The notes beneath the pieces are model-generated. The model searched no databases and was not told where the DNA came from. It saw only the letters and a program-made list of their open reading frames with translations. This document shows, piece after piece, positions 8,163 through 15,074 of a DNA stretch of 64,000 nt; position 1 is the first letter of the stretch; every line of letters starts with the position of its first letter. The stretch is from Ectopseudomonas mendocina (GTDB lineage Bacteria; Pseudomonadota; Gammaproteobacteria; Pseudomonadales; Pseudomonadaceae). The stretch is taken from contig NZ_JADTQG010000001.1 of NCBI RefSeq assembly GCF_016008875.1, positions 1 through 64,000 on the forward strand. The letters are read 5' to 3'. Made by a program: the position numbers and the translations under genes.

Positions 8163-8283
8163 TCTCTGTATCTCTCTGGTGTAACGTGGGTACTGAAATT
8201 CGTTTATCTGACGTGCTACAGGGACGTCAGCGGCGTGCGCGCCGCTCGCTCCCTCTGAACTGAACCGCTCGCTCGCGGCGCGC
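8163..8283. other. Intergenic hairpin region, possible phage origin
   Basis: Between zot and rep lies 121 bp without a gene. It contains a perfect 7-bp GC stem (8229-8235/8240-8246, loop TGCG) and a second weaker GC-rich stem (CCGC/GCGG) at about 8264-8280. Filamentous phages use hairpins as replication origins and packaging signals, so this is a candidate; it could equally attenuate transcription from zot into rep. Confidence 0.4.
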
Positions 8284-9585
8284 TCACCGCCACGGCCTGG
8301 AGGGGTATTCGTTATCCGGTATTACCGTCACCGGAACCGAGGAGCGGGTCGAGGACAAAGGGCTGGAGCTATCCGAGCGGATAGAGGCAGCAGCGGATAT
8401 GCCGTTAGCGGCCTGTCGGTTGCCGCTGTTGTCACGCTGCGATGGCCGGCCCCGGCACATGACGTGGGCGGAGTAGCCCATGGGGTGGCTGATATGGGCC
8501 ATGCAGGGGCTGAGGATGCGCACGAGGTAGCCGAGCTGGCGAAGCTCAGCCAGGGATTGGCCGAGTACCTGGCCGTCGCTGTCGATCACGTCGAACAGAC
8601 CTAGCTCTCTGGTCTTGCCTTCGGTCTGGGCGGTCATCAGTGCGCGGACCGCGAAGGTACGCGGGGCGAAGGGGTGGTTCAGCTCACCAGCCAGTACATC
8701 AGGCGGCTGGTTAACCAGAAGATCACCAGCAGGATCAGTGCGCGTATCAGCAGGAAGCGCAGGATTCGCCACACCGGGCGCAGCAGCTGGAGCAGCATCG
8801 AGCGCAGGGGCTTGAGCGCTGCTAGGAGCACCGAACTTAGGTGTCCCAAGAGATAGTAGAGCGACAAACAGGCAGGCAATAAATGCCAGTAGAAAAAGTA
8901 GCTTAGGCGACTTGAGCAGGCTTTTTCCGGCTTTGGTGTCCTGGGTTTTTCCGGTGGCGGTGGATTGGTACAGGCGGAAGGTGTCCTGCTTGATTCGCTT
9001 GTATTCAATGATGGTGCCTTCGGCGGGTGGCCGGTTGAGCTGGGCGTCATGCTGGGCCTCCTTGTAGCGACCTTTGATGCCGATAACGGCGAGGTTGGAA
9101 TGCTTGTAGGCCATCTCGCAGGTCATGCGGATGTCGTCGCGGATGTAGCTGATGTTGGGGGTGGTGAGCACCACGTCCCAGTTCCAGTGGCGGTGGCGGG
9201 TCCAGCCGTCGAGCCAGTTCATCGGCCGGTCAGCGGCTTGGGCGGCTTCGGAGCCACCCGGGAAGTCGAAGCGCTCGAGGTCGCGTTCGCGCCAGGCTTT
9301 GGGGAAGACGAGTTGGGTTTCATCAAAGATGATGAACGCGCCGCGCGGTGCCCATTGGAACCAGGTGCGCATGCGCTCCATGTCGGCTTGCTGTTCCAGG
9401 TCGAGGTTGATGATGTCGACCGACTCCGGCAGATCGGGCATGACCTGCAGGACGCGCTCCAGGGTGAAACCGCGGACGTTGGTGATGATCAACCGACCTT
9501 CCTTGAGGGCCGGCACGGCGTCGTCTTGAATGGCGCCACTGGTCTTGTAGGAGCCGTTGGGGCCGTGGTGGATTTTGATCGACAT
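8284..9585 (-). CDS. zot: Zot-like filamentous phage assembly ATPase (pI)
   Basis: A 433-residue zonular-occludens-toxin family protein, equivalent to filamentous phage pI. The N-terminal P-loop domain has Walker A GPNGSYKT (residues 8-15) and Walker B AFIIFDE with Asp88-Glu89. A single transmembrane helix lies at about 229-247, and a periplasmic C-terminal part follows. The protein drives extrusion of the coated ssDNA virion through the inner membrane. It follows the minor coat gene with a 2-base gap, fitting one leftward morphogenesis operon. Confidence 0.93.
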   Translation of the reverse strand: MSIKIHHGPNGSYKTSGAIQDDAVPALKEGRLIITNVRGFTLERVLQVMPDLPESVDIINLDLEQQADMERMRTWFQWAPRGAFIIFDETQLVFPKAWRERDLERFDFPGGSEAAQAADRPMNWLDGWTRHRHWNWDVVLTTPNISYIRDDIRMTCEMAYKHSNLAVIGIKGRYKEAQHDAQLNRPPAEGTIIEYKRIKQDTFRLYQSTATGKTQDTKAGKSLLKSPKLLFLLAFIACLFVALLSLGTPKFGAPSSAQAPALDAAPAAAPGVANPALPADTRTDPAGDLLVNQPPDVLAGELNHPFAPRTFAVRALMTAQTEGKTRELGLFDVIDSDGQVLGQSLAELRQLGYLVRILSPCMAHISHPMGYSAHVMCRGRPSQRDNSGNRQAANGISAAASIRSDSSSPLSSTRSSVPVTVIPDNEYPSRPWR

Positions 9586-9587
9586 GG

Positions 9588-9947
9588 TTAACGCCCTATG
9601 AACGGTACGAACTTGAGCGCAAAGCGGGTGGAGAGCGCGGAAAAGAGGATGTTCAGCGCTTGAGGGATGCCGAAGAAGTTGAGCGCGTTGACTACCTCAG
9701 CGGGCAGTGCACCCCAGCGCTCGCGGACGGCTTCGGCTAGGCCGATGTCATCCATGACCCCTTGGGCCGCTTCATAGGCGACTTCCAAGGCGAGCAGCTG
9801 AATCTGTACCCAGGAATAGATCGCGGCTTTGGTCAGCAGGACGAGGCCGTCCTTGACGAAGTCGTAGATGCCGGAGCTGAGGAAGTCCCAAACGAATTGG
9901 AAGAAGGCGATGACTTGGTCGAGAAAGCCAGCGAGCCAATCGAGCAT
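9588..9947 (-). CDS. Phage minor coat protein, DUF2523 type (pVI-like)
   Basis: A 119-residue hydrophobic protein with amphipathic and membrane segments ([18 protein letters not shown] near the N-terminus; [27 protein letters not shown] near the C-terminus). Its length, sequence style and place between the attachment protein and Zot match DUF2523 proteins of Pf and related phages, thought to be the pVI-like minor coat subunit at the virion end. Confidence 0.85.
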   Translation of the reverse strand: MLDWLAGFLDQVIAFFQFVWDFLSSGIYDFVKDGLVLLTKAAIYSWVQIQLLALEVAYEAAQGVMDDIGLAEAVRERWGALPAEVVNALNFFGIPQALNILFSALSTRFALKFVPFIGR

Positions 9948-9952
9948 GGTGG

Positions 9953-11530
9953 TTACCCTCTGAGGACGATGACGGCGGCCAGGGCGGCGGCAGCCAGGAG
10001 CAGGACGTAGCGCAGGTAGGAGAGCTGTTCGGAGTAGTCAGCAGGGCAGATGCGCAGGGACACGCCACCGGTGCTGATGGAGAAGGTTTCGCAGGGGAGC
10101 GAGCCGCCACCAGCGCCCAGGTTCAGGTCGAACACGCCTTTGAATAGAGCGCCGTATTCATCGAGCTTTTGGTCGAGTTCGGCGCGTGCTTCAGCAATGC
10201 GTTCGTCCCATTCGCTGAGCCCTTCGGCAAAGCTGCCTTGCTCACCTTGCTGGAGGTTGCGAGACGGACCGGGCGGGCCTTCTTCTTCCTCTTTGTCGCC
10301 ATCACCGTCGCCTTTGCCGTCACCGGTCCCTGACGATCCACCATCATCGATGCCCCCAGAAGGCTTGCAGTTAGGCCCGGTGCACTTGGAAACATCAGAG
10401 GTGATATTGCCGTTCGGGTCTTTAGTGGTGGTGGTGACGTTGGTGGTGACTTGGTTGATGCAGGACCCCACGCCGGAGCAGACGACCTTGGTTTGCGTGT
10501 CGGTCTTGGTGGTGGTGGTCGAGCCGTCGCCGTTGAGCTTGGTGTCCACTTTGGTGTGGGTCATGGTGCCGGTTGAGCTGGGATTTTTGCCTAAGCAGGT
10601 GAACTTGCCGCCATTGACGGTGCTGGAACTACCACAGTTTGAGTAGTCACCGGGTTTGCCGGTGTACTGGGAGGACGAGCAGACCATGCGCCCCTCACCA
10701 TCGGGTACATACACGCACGGTTGCTTGTCATTGATGATGGGTTCATCGGGTGGGATGCAATCAGCGCCCGGTTCGCAGATGTCGCCGGGTTGGCCAGGAG
10801 GTGCTGTCCATGGTGGGGCGTCGCCGTCACCGGGGGCGCCACTGAAATTGAGAGCCACCCGGCACCTGATGGGGGCGGGGCCGAGGCTTACGGTACCGGT
10901 CTTGCGAGGGGCAGGCGCTTTGCAATGGCTGATATCGAGGACGGTGGCCATGCAGCCTTGCTCGATGATGGACGGTGGCTTGATCGCGTTACCGGCATCG
11001 TCTACGGAAACGTAGATTGTGGTGAAACGGGTGGACTGCGCGAAGTGCATGCACTGCGACGGCTTGTCAGCGTCGTAGAACGGAACGCACTGGCCCTGGG
11101 CATTGGTGATCTTGGGAATGGTGGCGCCGCCGATGATCTCTTCACCGCACTTTTCGCCACCTGGGGTAACGCATTGGTTGGAGCCGTCAATAACAGAAGG
11201 GTCGAACGTACTGCCGGGAGGGCAGTTGGTGCCACGGCGGTCAATCTGGAAAGGGCCAGAGGTGTTAGTGATCCAAACATCACCGTTTGAAACATAAACC
11301 TCATAGGTAAAAGTACAGCTATACCGAGTATCCGTTACGCGGTTAAGAGCAGTTATTTGACCGTTACGAGTGCCTGGCCTGTCAAGTTGATTGTCAACTT
11401 GAGCCTGGCAGGCCTCGCGAGGTGATGAACCCGAAACGCCTGTATTAATGTACCAACGGTACTCATTGGCAGAGGCCAGTAGGGGAAACACCAGTAGGGG
11501 AAACAGAAGTAGAGCAAGCAAATACCGCAT
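9953..11530 (-). CDS. Phage attachment (adsorption) protein, pIII-like
   Basis: A 525-residue protein with a signal peptide (MRYLLALLLFPLLVFPLLASA), a cysteine-rich ectodomain, a Gly/Asp/Lys/Glu-rich linker (SSGTGDGKGDGDGDKEEEEG) and a C-terminal membrane helix (YLRYVLLLAAAALAAVIVLRG). This is the architecture of filamentous phage pIII, which binds the host receptor (usually a pilus) at the virion tip. The ATG at 11530 is preferred over an in-frame TTG at 11539 because it opens the signal peptide and lies after the hairpin that ends the coat-gene transcript. Confidence 0.9.
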   Translation of the reverse strand: MRYLLALLLFPLLVFPLLASANEYRWYINTGVSGSSPREACQAQVDNQLDRPGTRNGQITALNRVTDTRYSCTFTYEVYVSNGDVWITNTSGPFQIDRRGTNCPPGSTFDPSVIDGSNQCVTPGGEKCGEEIIGGATIPKITNAQGQCVPFYDADKPSQCMHFAQSTRFTTIYVSVDDAGNAIKPPSIIEQGCMATVLDISHCKAPAPRKTGTVSLGPAPIRCRVALNFSGAPGDGDAPPWTAPPGQPGDICEPGADCIPPDEPIINDKQPCVYVPDGEGRMVCSSSQYTGKPGDYSNCGSSSTVNGGKFTCLGKNPSSTGTMTHTKVDTKLNGDGSTTTTKTDTQTKVVCSGVGSCINQVTTNVTTTTKDPNGNITSDVSKCTGPNCKPSGGIDDGGSSGTGDGKGDGDGDKEEEEGPPGPSRNLQQGEQGSFAEGLSEWDERIAEARAELDQKLDEYGALFKGVFDLNLGAGGGSLPCETFSISTGGVSLRICPADYSEQLSYLRYVLLLAAAALAAVIVLRG

Positions 11531-11538
11531 AACAAGCA

Positions 11539-11556
11539 AGGGGCCTTTCGGCCCCT
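11539..11556 (-). terminator. Terminator hairpin after coat genes
   Basis: Stem AGGGGCC / GGCCCCT with a 4-base loop, followed on the minus strand by T-rich sequence. It sits between the abundant major coat gene pair and the attachment protein gene, the place where filamentous phages usually carry a leaky terminator so that coat protein is made in excess. Confidence 0.75.
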
Positions 11557-11566
11557 ATCCTCACAG

Positions 11567-11644
11567 TCAGAAGAACTCGCCGATTCGAAAGCCGGTGATG
11601 AAGGCACCGGCAATGAATGCGCCGAGCATCACTGACCAGAGCAT
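11567..11644 (-). CDS. Tiny phage membrane protein (25 aa), likely minor coat
   Basis: A 25-residue frame, MLWSVMLGAFIAGAFITGF followed by RIGEFF and a stop, consisting of one hydrophobic helix and a short charged tail. AAGGG lies 9 bases before the ATG. It lies 12 bp downstream of the major coat gene and before the terminator. Filamentous virions carry two very small proteins (pVII/pIX type) at one end, and this is the right size, hydrophobicity and location. Confidence 0.7.
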   Translation of the reverse strand: MLWSVMLGAFIAGAFITGFRIGEFF

Positions 11645-11656
11645 TGGCGCAGGCCC

Positions 11657-11917
11657 TTAGGCTTTGCGCAGCATCGAGAACACCACGCCGACGCAGGCCA
11701 GAACGGCCAGTGCCAGGGCGATGTAACCGGCGATGGTGCTGGCGTCGCTCTGACCCTCAGCGATCTGCGCCTGGATGGCAGCGGTATCGACCACAGCGGC
11801 GAAGGCCGGGACGGTGGCGACGGAGACGACAGCGCCGATGCAGGCGTTGCGGGCGAAGCGACGAGCACGACCGAAAGCGGTGGCGCCGTTTTGCAGCTGG
11901 GTTTTCAGTTGTTTCAT
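11657..11917 (-). CDS. coaB: Major coat protein (pVIII/CoaB-like)
   Basis: An 86-residue precursor: a 40-residue basic leader ending VPAFA, then a 46-residue mature protein beginning AVVDTAAIQAQIAEGQ and ending VVFSMLRKA. The mature length and the C-terminus SMLRKA are the same as I recall for the Pf1 major coat protein, including the GGYI/AGYI block that starts the membrane helix. Thousands of copies form the virion tube. GAGGTAA is a strong ribosome site. This gene is the best evidence that the element is a Pf-like inovirus. Confidence 0.95.
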   Translation of the reverse strand: MKQLKTQLQNGATAFGRARRFARNACIGAVVSVATVPAFAAVVDTAAIQAQIAEGQSDASTIAGYIALALAVLACVGVVFSMLRKA

Positions 11918-11922
11918 GGTTG

Positions 11923-12171
11923 TTACCTCATGCGTCGTAGGACTGATGCGACCAATCCACCGGAAAGGCCGATTGCAAACGCCATGAGCGTTCCGCCAAA
12001 ACCAATGCCGAACGCCTCTGGCGAAAATCCCCCTGAGACCAAGATGTCTACATAGCCAGCGGCCTCGGGAGGGATCAGGTAGGCCTGTTGCCATCCGTAC
12101 TGCGAGCAGGACACTGACGCATCTGCGTTGGTGGTCCACTGCATGCACACTTGAACGGCAACGACCGACAT
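11923..12171 (-). CDS. Small phage membrane protein (82 aa)
   Basis: An 82-residue protein lying 5 bp before the major coat gene, with two cysteines in a polar N-terminal half (MQWTTNADASVSCSQYGW) and a glycine-rich membrane segment (IGFGGTLMAFAIGLSGGLVASVL) ending in RRMR. AGGGGG lies just upstream of the ATG. Pf phages have a small protein at this place, probably a minor virion or assembly component; the precise role is not established from the sequence. Confidence 0.75.
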   Translation of the reverse strand: MSVVAVQVCMQWTTNADASVSCSQYGWQQAYLIPPEAAGYVDILVSGGFSPEAFGIGFGGTLMAFAIGLSGGLVASVLRRMR

Positions 12172-12182
12172 ACAGCCCCCTG

Positions 12183-12362
12183 TTACTCGGCCTGGCTGGG
12201 GTCGCGGACGACCTCAGCCATGGCGATGCAGTCGGGGCAAATGGTTTGATGGGGCGCCGTGCGCAGATCGGGCAGCAGGTCGGCTTGCGGTGCCGGCTGC
12301 TGGTAGAGCTGGCCCATGGGCTGCCCACAGCAGTCGCACAGCACGCGATCAACGATCAGCAC
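12183..12362 (-). CDS. Small zinc-finger-like phage protein (59 aa)
   Basis: A frame starting at GTG 12362 with GGGAGG 8 bases upstream and stopping at 12183. It encodes 59 residues with two CxxC pairs, CDCCGQPMG near the N-terminus and TICPDCIAMAEV near the C-terminus, spaced as in a zinc ribbon. It fills the gap between the ssDNA-binding protein gene and the 82-aa gene on the same strand. A nucleic-acid-binding or regulatory role is likely but unproven. Confidence 0.65.
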   Translation of the reverse strand: MLIVDRVLCDCCGQPMGQLYQQPAPQADLLPDLRTAPHQTICPDCIAMAEVVRDPSQAE

Positions 12363-12377
12363 GGCGGCGCCCTCCCG

Positions 12378-12746
12378 TTAGGCCTTGGCCGCGTCCGGCT
12401 GGGTGCCGGTCGGTTTGGCTTGTTGTTGGGTGCCTTGCGGGGCGGCAGGCTTGCCGGCCTGAGCAGGCTTGGCCGACTCGACGTGCAGGACGATGAACTT
12501 GCCGGCGTTCTTGGAGCCGCGTTCGATTTCCACGGTTACGCGGACGGTTTCGAGCACGTCGAGGCCTTTGCAGGCGCCCCATACTTCTTCGCGGACGTCT
12601 TCGGATACCTGCATCGAGAGTAGGGAAACGCCCAGGTCCTTTTCGCCGTCGGGTTCATCGCCGAAATAGAGTTTGATCAGGTCGACGTTGTCGAACTTCA
12701 CGCGCTCAGCGCTGATGAATGCCAGTTCCATAGTGGTGCGTGCCAT
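12378..12746 (-). CDS. Putative phage ssDNA-binding protein (pV-like)
   Basis: A 122-residue protein with a beta-rich N-terminal region (MELAFISAERVKFDNVDLIK; RVTVEIERGSKNAGKFIVLHVE) and a disordered Ala/Pro/Gln-rich tail. Its position, just before the small structural genes, is where Pf-type phages encode the helix-destabilising protein that coats the ssDNA before assembly. The fold assignment is by position and composition, not by a recognised motif. GAGGAAA precedes the ATG. Confidence 0.6.
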   Translation of the reverse strand: MARTTMELAFISAERVKFDNVDLIKLYFGDEPDGEKDLGVSLLSMQVSEDVREEVWGACKGLDVLETVRVTVEIERGSKNAGKFIVLHVESAKPAQAGKPAAPQGTQQQAKPTGTQPDAAKA

Positions 12747-13000
12747 GTTGTGTTTCCTCGCTTGGTTGCGCCTTATTGCGCGGGTTTGCCTTTCAGCAGG
12801 CCGAGCGGGTCCACACGGGCAAACTTCGCGTTTTTGCCCAGGTGGGGTTCTCGACTTGCCGAGGTTTTCAGTTAGCGCCGCTGGTGCAGCGGGTTAGTTG
12901 TTCAACACCAAGGGCTTTGCCCTTGTCATCCCACTCTTGCCGCCGAGGGCTCGGGAGCGCGGGGCGGTGGAGCTGCCCCTCACTCACGAGCGGAGGCTAC
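12747..13000. other. 254-bp prophage gap with hairpins, no clear gene
   Basis: On the phage coding strand this gap holds a hairpin AAGGGC-AAA-GCCCTT near 12908-12922 and a second one, GGGCAAA/TTTGCCC, near 12814-12836. A 32-codon open frame without ATG, GTG or TTG start and ending LLKGKPAQ stops just before the ssb gene; it may be a decayed gene or a CTG-started peptide. The gap may contain a promoter or packaging/origin signals. Confidence 0.35.
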
Positions 13001-13366
13001 TTAAGGTGGTGGGCGCTCAAGGGTGCGCTCCGCCCGTGCTTCCGTTCGCCGGATCGGTGAGGCGTGATCCGACGAGCCGGGAGCGCGGCCCTTGACCTGT
13101 TCAGCATCGACGGCGTTGGCCGGATCGCTGGGGCGGGGCTGGAAGCAGGAGTCGAGCCACTCGGCAGCATCGAGCAGCCCGAGGCTTTTGGTCATGACCA
13201 AATAGATGAAGCCGGCCATAGCAACCACGGCGGCCACAATGGCGCGGGTGGTGTCCGAGGCGAGCAGGCTGATTGCACCGCTGACCAGTGGGAACACGGC
13301 CCAGAAGATCAGGAAGTAAAGCGCCCAAGCACATACCGCCTTGAGGGGAGCAGTAAAGCGGCTCAT
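13001..13366 (-). CDS. Phage two-TM membrane protein (121 aa)
   Basis: Starts at ATG 13366, which overlaps the stop codon of the longer upstream frame ending at 13363. Two hydrophobic segments (VCAWALYFLIFWAVFPLVSGAI at about 10-31; AIVAAVVAMAGFIYLVMTKSLG at about 39-60) are followed by a polar C-terminal half. An upstream in-frame extension is rejected because it is just the antiphase of the neighbour gene. No family is recognised; a role in phage assembly or DNA transfer at the membrane is possible. Confidence 0.65.
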   Translation of the reverse strand: MSRFTAPLKAVCAWALYFLIFWAVFPLVSGAISLLASDTTRAIVAAVVAMAGFIYLVMTKSLGLLDAAEWLDSCFQPRPSDPANAVDAEQVKGRAPGSSDHASPIRRTEARAERTLERPPP

Positions 13367-13839
13367 GCGCTCACCCCACCAGCTCGAACGGCTCGCGTAG
13401 CGGCACGAAGGGCGTTGGTTTGCCGGTGTCGAGCACAACGCTCCAGTACTTCGGCGGTCGGCTCGACGGCTTGTGTTTCTCGCAGGTATAGGCCGGCGTA
13501 ACGTGGGTCCGACCATTTACCTTGGACCATTGCGCGGGGCGGCACTCGGTGCATGGTGTGGATCGGCAGGTAGCCGATGGAGACGATGCTGGGAGCGTCG
13601 GCCAGTTTCGATTGACGTAGCACACAGAGCAGTCGCAGTTCGCGGGGTGCGGCTGGTGCAGGTACTGGCTCAGGCTTTTCATTGGCCGACACCTCGGGTT
13701 TTACCTGGGCGAAGCTGGCTTGCAGGCGGGTGACGATTTCGGCGTTCAGGGAGCGGTTCGCCTGTTCGGCGGAGTGCTCTACCTGGGCGCGGAGGGCTGG
13801 CGGCATGCGCAGCTTGAATTGCGGGTATTCCCTAGTCAT
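13363..13839 (-). CDS. Arc-like ribbon-helix-helix protein (158 aa frame)
   Basis: The N-terminal 45 residues (FKLRMPPALRAQVEHSAEQ, then NRSLNAEIVTRLQ) match the Arc/MetJ ribbon-helix-helix DNA-binding domain that phages use as repressors. A Pro/Glu/Ala linker follows (about residues 50-66). Downstream, this frame stays open but runs out of phase over a gene (13371-13682) that itself looks strongly coding. The C-terminal 90 residues are therefore either an overprinted extension or the result of losing an original stop. The N-terminal domain is secure; the C-terminus is not. Confidence 0.65.
   Translation of the reverse strand: MTREYPQFKLRMPPALRAQVEHSAEQANRSLNAEIVTRLQASFAQVKPEVSANEKPEPVPAPAAPRELRLLCVLRQSKLADAPSIVSIGYLPIHTMHRVPPRAMVQGKWSDPRYAGLYLRETQAVEPTAEVLERCARHRQTNALRAATRAVRAGGVSA
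13371..13682 (-). CDS. Cys-rich zinc-binding phage protein (103 aa)
   Basis: A 103-residue frame starting at ATG 13682, with GAGGTG 8 bases upstream. It has a coherent cysteine/histidine array: CDCSVC near the N-terminus, then CRSTPCTEC, then CEKH. Third codon positions are strongly GC-biased, which marks this phase as coding. It lies entirely inside the 3' part of the Arc-like frame in another phase. It is probably a small zinc-binding protein specific to Pf-like phages; its function is unknown. Confidence 0.65.
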   Translation of the reverse strand: MKSLSQYLHQPHPANCDCSVCYVNRNWPTLPASSPSATCRSTPCTECRPAQWSKVNGRTHVTPAYTCEKHKPSSRPPKYWSVVLDTGKPTPFVPLREPFELVG

Positions 13840-14104
13840 CGCTGTAATCCCCCGCGCAGAAGATGGTTTTGCCTCGATCGAGGTCGCGGCGGATGCGGTG
13901 CAGGTTGATGACGCGGTGACGGCCGATTTTCACGGTCGGGACGGTGTGGCTTTCGATCCAGCCGCGTACCACGTCTTCGGTGATTTGCTCCATGCCCAGG
14001 AGCTGAGCCAGCACGTATTTCGTGCAGAACGGTGCGTTGCGGAGATCCGTTACGCGTTGGGCGTCTCCCGAAATCGAAAGCCCCACTACACCAGACTGTT
14101 CCAT
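13832..14104 (-). CDS. Xis/AlpA-like helix-turn-helix protein
   Basis: A 90-residue protein beginning MEQSGVVGL with AGGGC upstream; an ATG 8 codons earlier is less likely. The block VLAQLLGMEQITEDVVRGWI, followed by VPTVKIGRHRVINLHRI, is the pattern of MerR/excisionase-type winged helix-turn-helix proteins. It is the first leftward gene, facing the rightward repressor across a 119-bp operator region. Pf phages carry an excisionase/regulator at this place. It overlaps the next gene by 8 bases. Confidence 0.7.
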   Translation of the reverse strand: MEQSGVVGLSISGDAQRVTDLRNAPFCTKYVLAQLLGMEQITEDVVRGWIESHTVPTVKIGRHRVINLHRIRRDLDRGKTIFCAGDYSDD

Positions 14105-14223
14105 AGCTTTTGCCCTATACTCGTCCAAACGTTCGACTCAGATACTTGAGTCAAAATATTTGAACAAAGCATATGAATTGCTTTCTCAAAATTCAAACTA
14201 TTTGATCAAAATACTTATACGAA
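14105..14223. promoter_or_regulatory. Divergent phage control region with palindromic operators
   Basis: An AT-rich gap between the leftward Xis-like gene and the rightward repressor. It contains three related palindromes: TTGAGTCAA (14146-14154), TTTGAACAAA (14159-14168) and the perfect TTTGATCAAA (14201-14210), plus half sites near 14186-14197. These are probably the binding sites of the repressor at 14224, controlling lysogeny in both directions. The assignment is inferred from position and symmetry. Confidence 0.55.
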
Positions 14224-14496
14224 ATGGGCACTATAAACGAGCGCGTTAGAACGGTTGCCTCTATGGCTGGCATGGATCGGCTCGTGAGAGAGACGCCAAT
14301 AGGCTCGAATCGGTGGCGAACGGTGCTCTACAACAAGGACGTACGGATCAGTACGGATGAGATTGAAGCGCTCGGTGCTCTGTATCCGAGCTATCGCTGG
14401 TGGATGGTCAGCGGCGAGATTGCGCCGGAAATAGGCCAGACCAGCCCCGAGTTCGACGAAGCCAACCGAAACTTGGCCAATCCAAACGCGGGATAG
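14224..14496 (+). CDS. Phage repressor-like DNA-binding protein (C repressor)
   Basis: A 90-residue protein with the style of small XRE-like repressors of Pseudomonas phages: an N-terminal helical segment, the block GSNRWRTVLYNKDVRISTDE and the C-terminal LGALYPSYRWWMVSGEI. It is transcribed away from the phage backbone, across the palindromic operator region, as expected for a Pf repressor C. No Shine-Dalgarno sequence precedes its ATG; a TATAC box lies just 4 bases upstream, so the mRNA may be leaderless or nearly so. Confidence 0.7.
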   Translation: MGTINERVRTVASMAGMDRLVRETPIGSNRWRTVLYNKDVRISTDEIEALGALYPSYRWWMVSGEIAPEIGQTSPEFDEANRNLANPNAG

Positions 14497-14533
14497 CGAT
14501 CACACAGGAAGTAGCTAGGCGCTGGTACGCCCG
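14475..14533 (+). repeat. 59-bp direct repeat, copy 1
   Basis: The 59 bp spanning the last codons and TAG stop of the repressor gene, plus the leader that follows, match 15000-15058 with 5 differences and no gaps. Copy 1 ends about 25 bp before the start of the membrane protein gene. The repeats bracket exactly one cargo gene. Confidence 0.85.
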
Positions 14534-14557
14534 TAAGCAGGTCAAGGACGGTAAGCA

Positions 14558-14917
14558 ATGATCACACTCGAAGCTCTCGAAAGGCGTAACAACCTAGGCT
14601 ATTCAATCGTGGCAGGCAGCGCTCTAAGCGGCTTGCTCTATATCGGATTCAGCTTTTACGGAAGCCTCTACACGGGCTTCTACTGCCTCACGTGTTTCGC
14701 ATCCATTATCTGGCTAAGCCTCTCGTCAAAACGCTGGAATCCGCTTCTAGGGCTAAGGCAGCCCTATTTATTCGATTGGGTGGTGGTAGCGTCTATAGCT
14801 TGGTTTATGACCAATAGCGTGATGCTGCCTGGTCACAAGATACTGGTCGGCGTGTGGGTGACGGTATGTATGGCCCCCACAGTGGTATCGGCCCGAAGAA
14901 AGCGGGTGAGGGCGTGA
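14558..14917 (+). CDS. Prophage cargo membrane protein (119 aa)
   Basis: A 119-residue protein with four hydrophobic segments (about residues 14-34, 38-56, 70-88 and 92-110) and a basic tail (SARRKRVRA). Base composition is lower in GC than the phage backbone. It lies between two copies of a 59-bp repeat, as a one-gene cassette inserted behind the repressor. No family is recognised. Membrane proteins in this position may serve host-phage conflict (for example superinfection exclusion), but nothing in the sequence proves it. Confidence 0.65.
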   Translation: MITLEALERRNNLGYSIVAGSALSGLLYIGFSFYGSLYTGFYCLTCFASIIWLSLSSKRWNPLLGLRQPYLFDWVVVASIAWFMTNSVMLPGHKILVGVWVTVCMAPTVVSARRKRVRA

Positions 14918-14999
14918 GGCAGAGGTAGACATTAGTGGCGCTTGCTTACTGGCGATTTGATGCCAGAGAATGGCCAGAAGGGGCCTGGCTATAGCGAGG

Positions 15000-15058
15000 C
15001 CAATCGACACGCGGGATAGCGACCACCCAGAAAGTAGCTAGGCGCTGGTACGCCCGAA
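15000..15058 (+). repeat. 59-bp direct repeat, copy 2
   Basis: Matches 14475-14533 at 54 of 59 positions. Its first part resembles the 3' end of the repressor gene, including the GGATAG stop context, although no repressor gene precedes it here. It therefore looks like a duplicated junction left by cassette insertion or recombination. Confidence 0.85.
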
Positions 15059-15074
15059 GGAATGGAGAAGACCA

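Noticed and set aside
13001..13516. Longer 171-codon version of the phage membrane protein
   Set aside because: The extra 50 codons are just the antiphase of the upstream genes; the ATG at 13366 overlaps the upstream stop and starts the membrane helix region.
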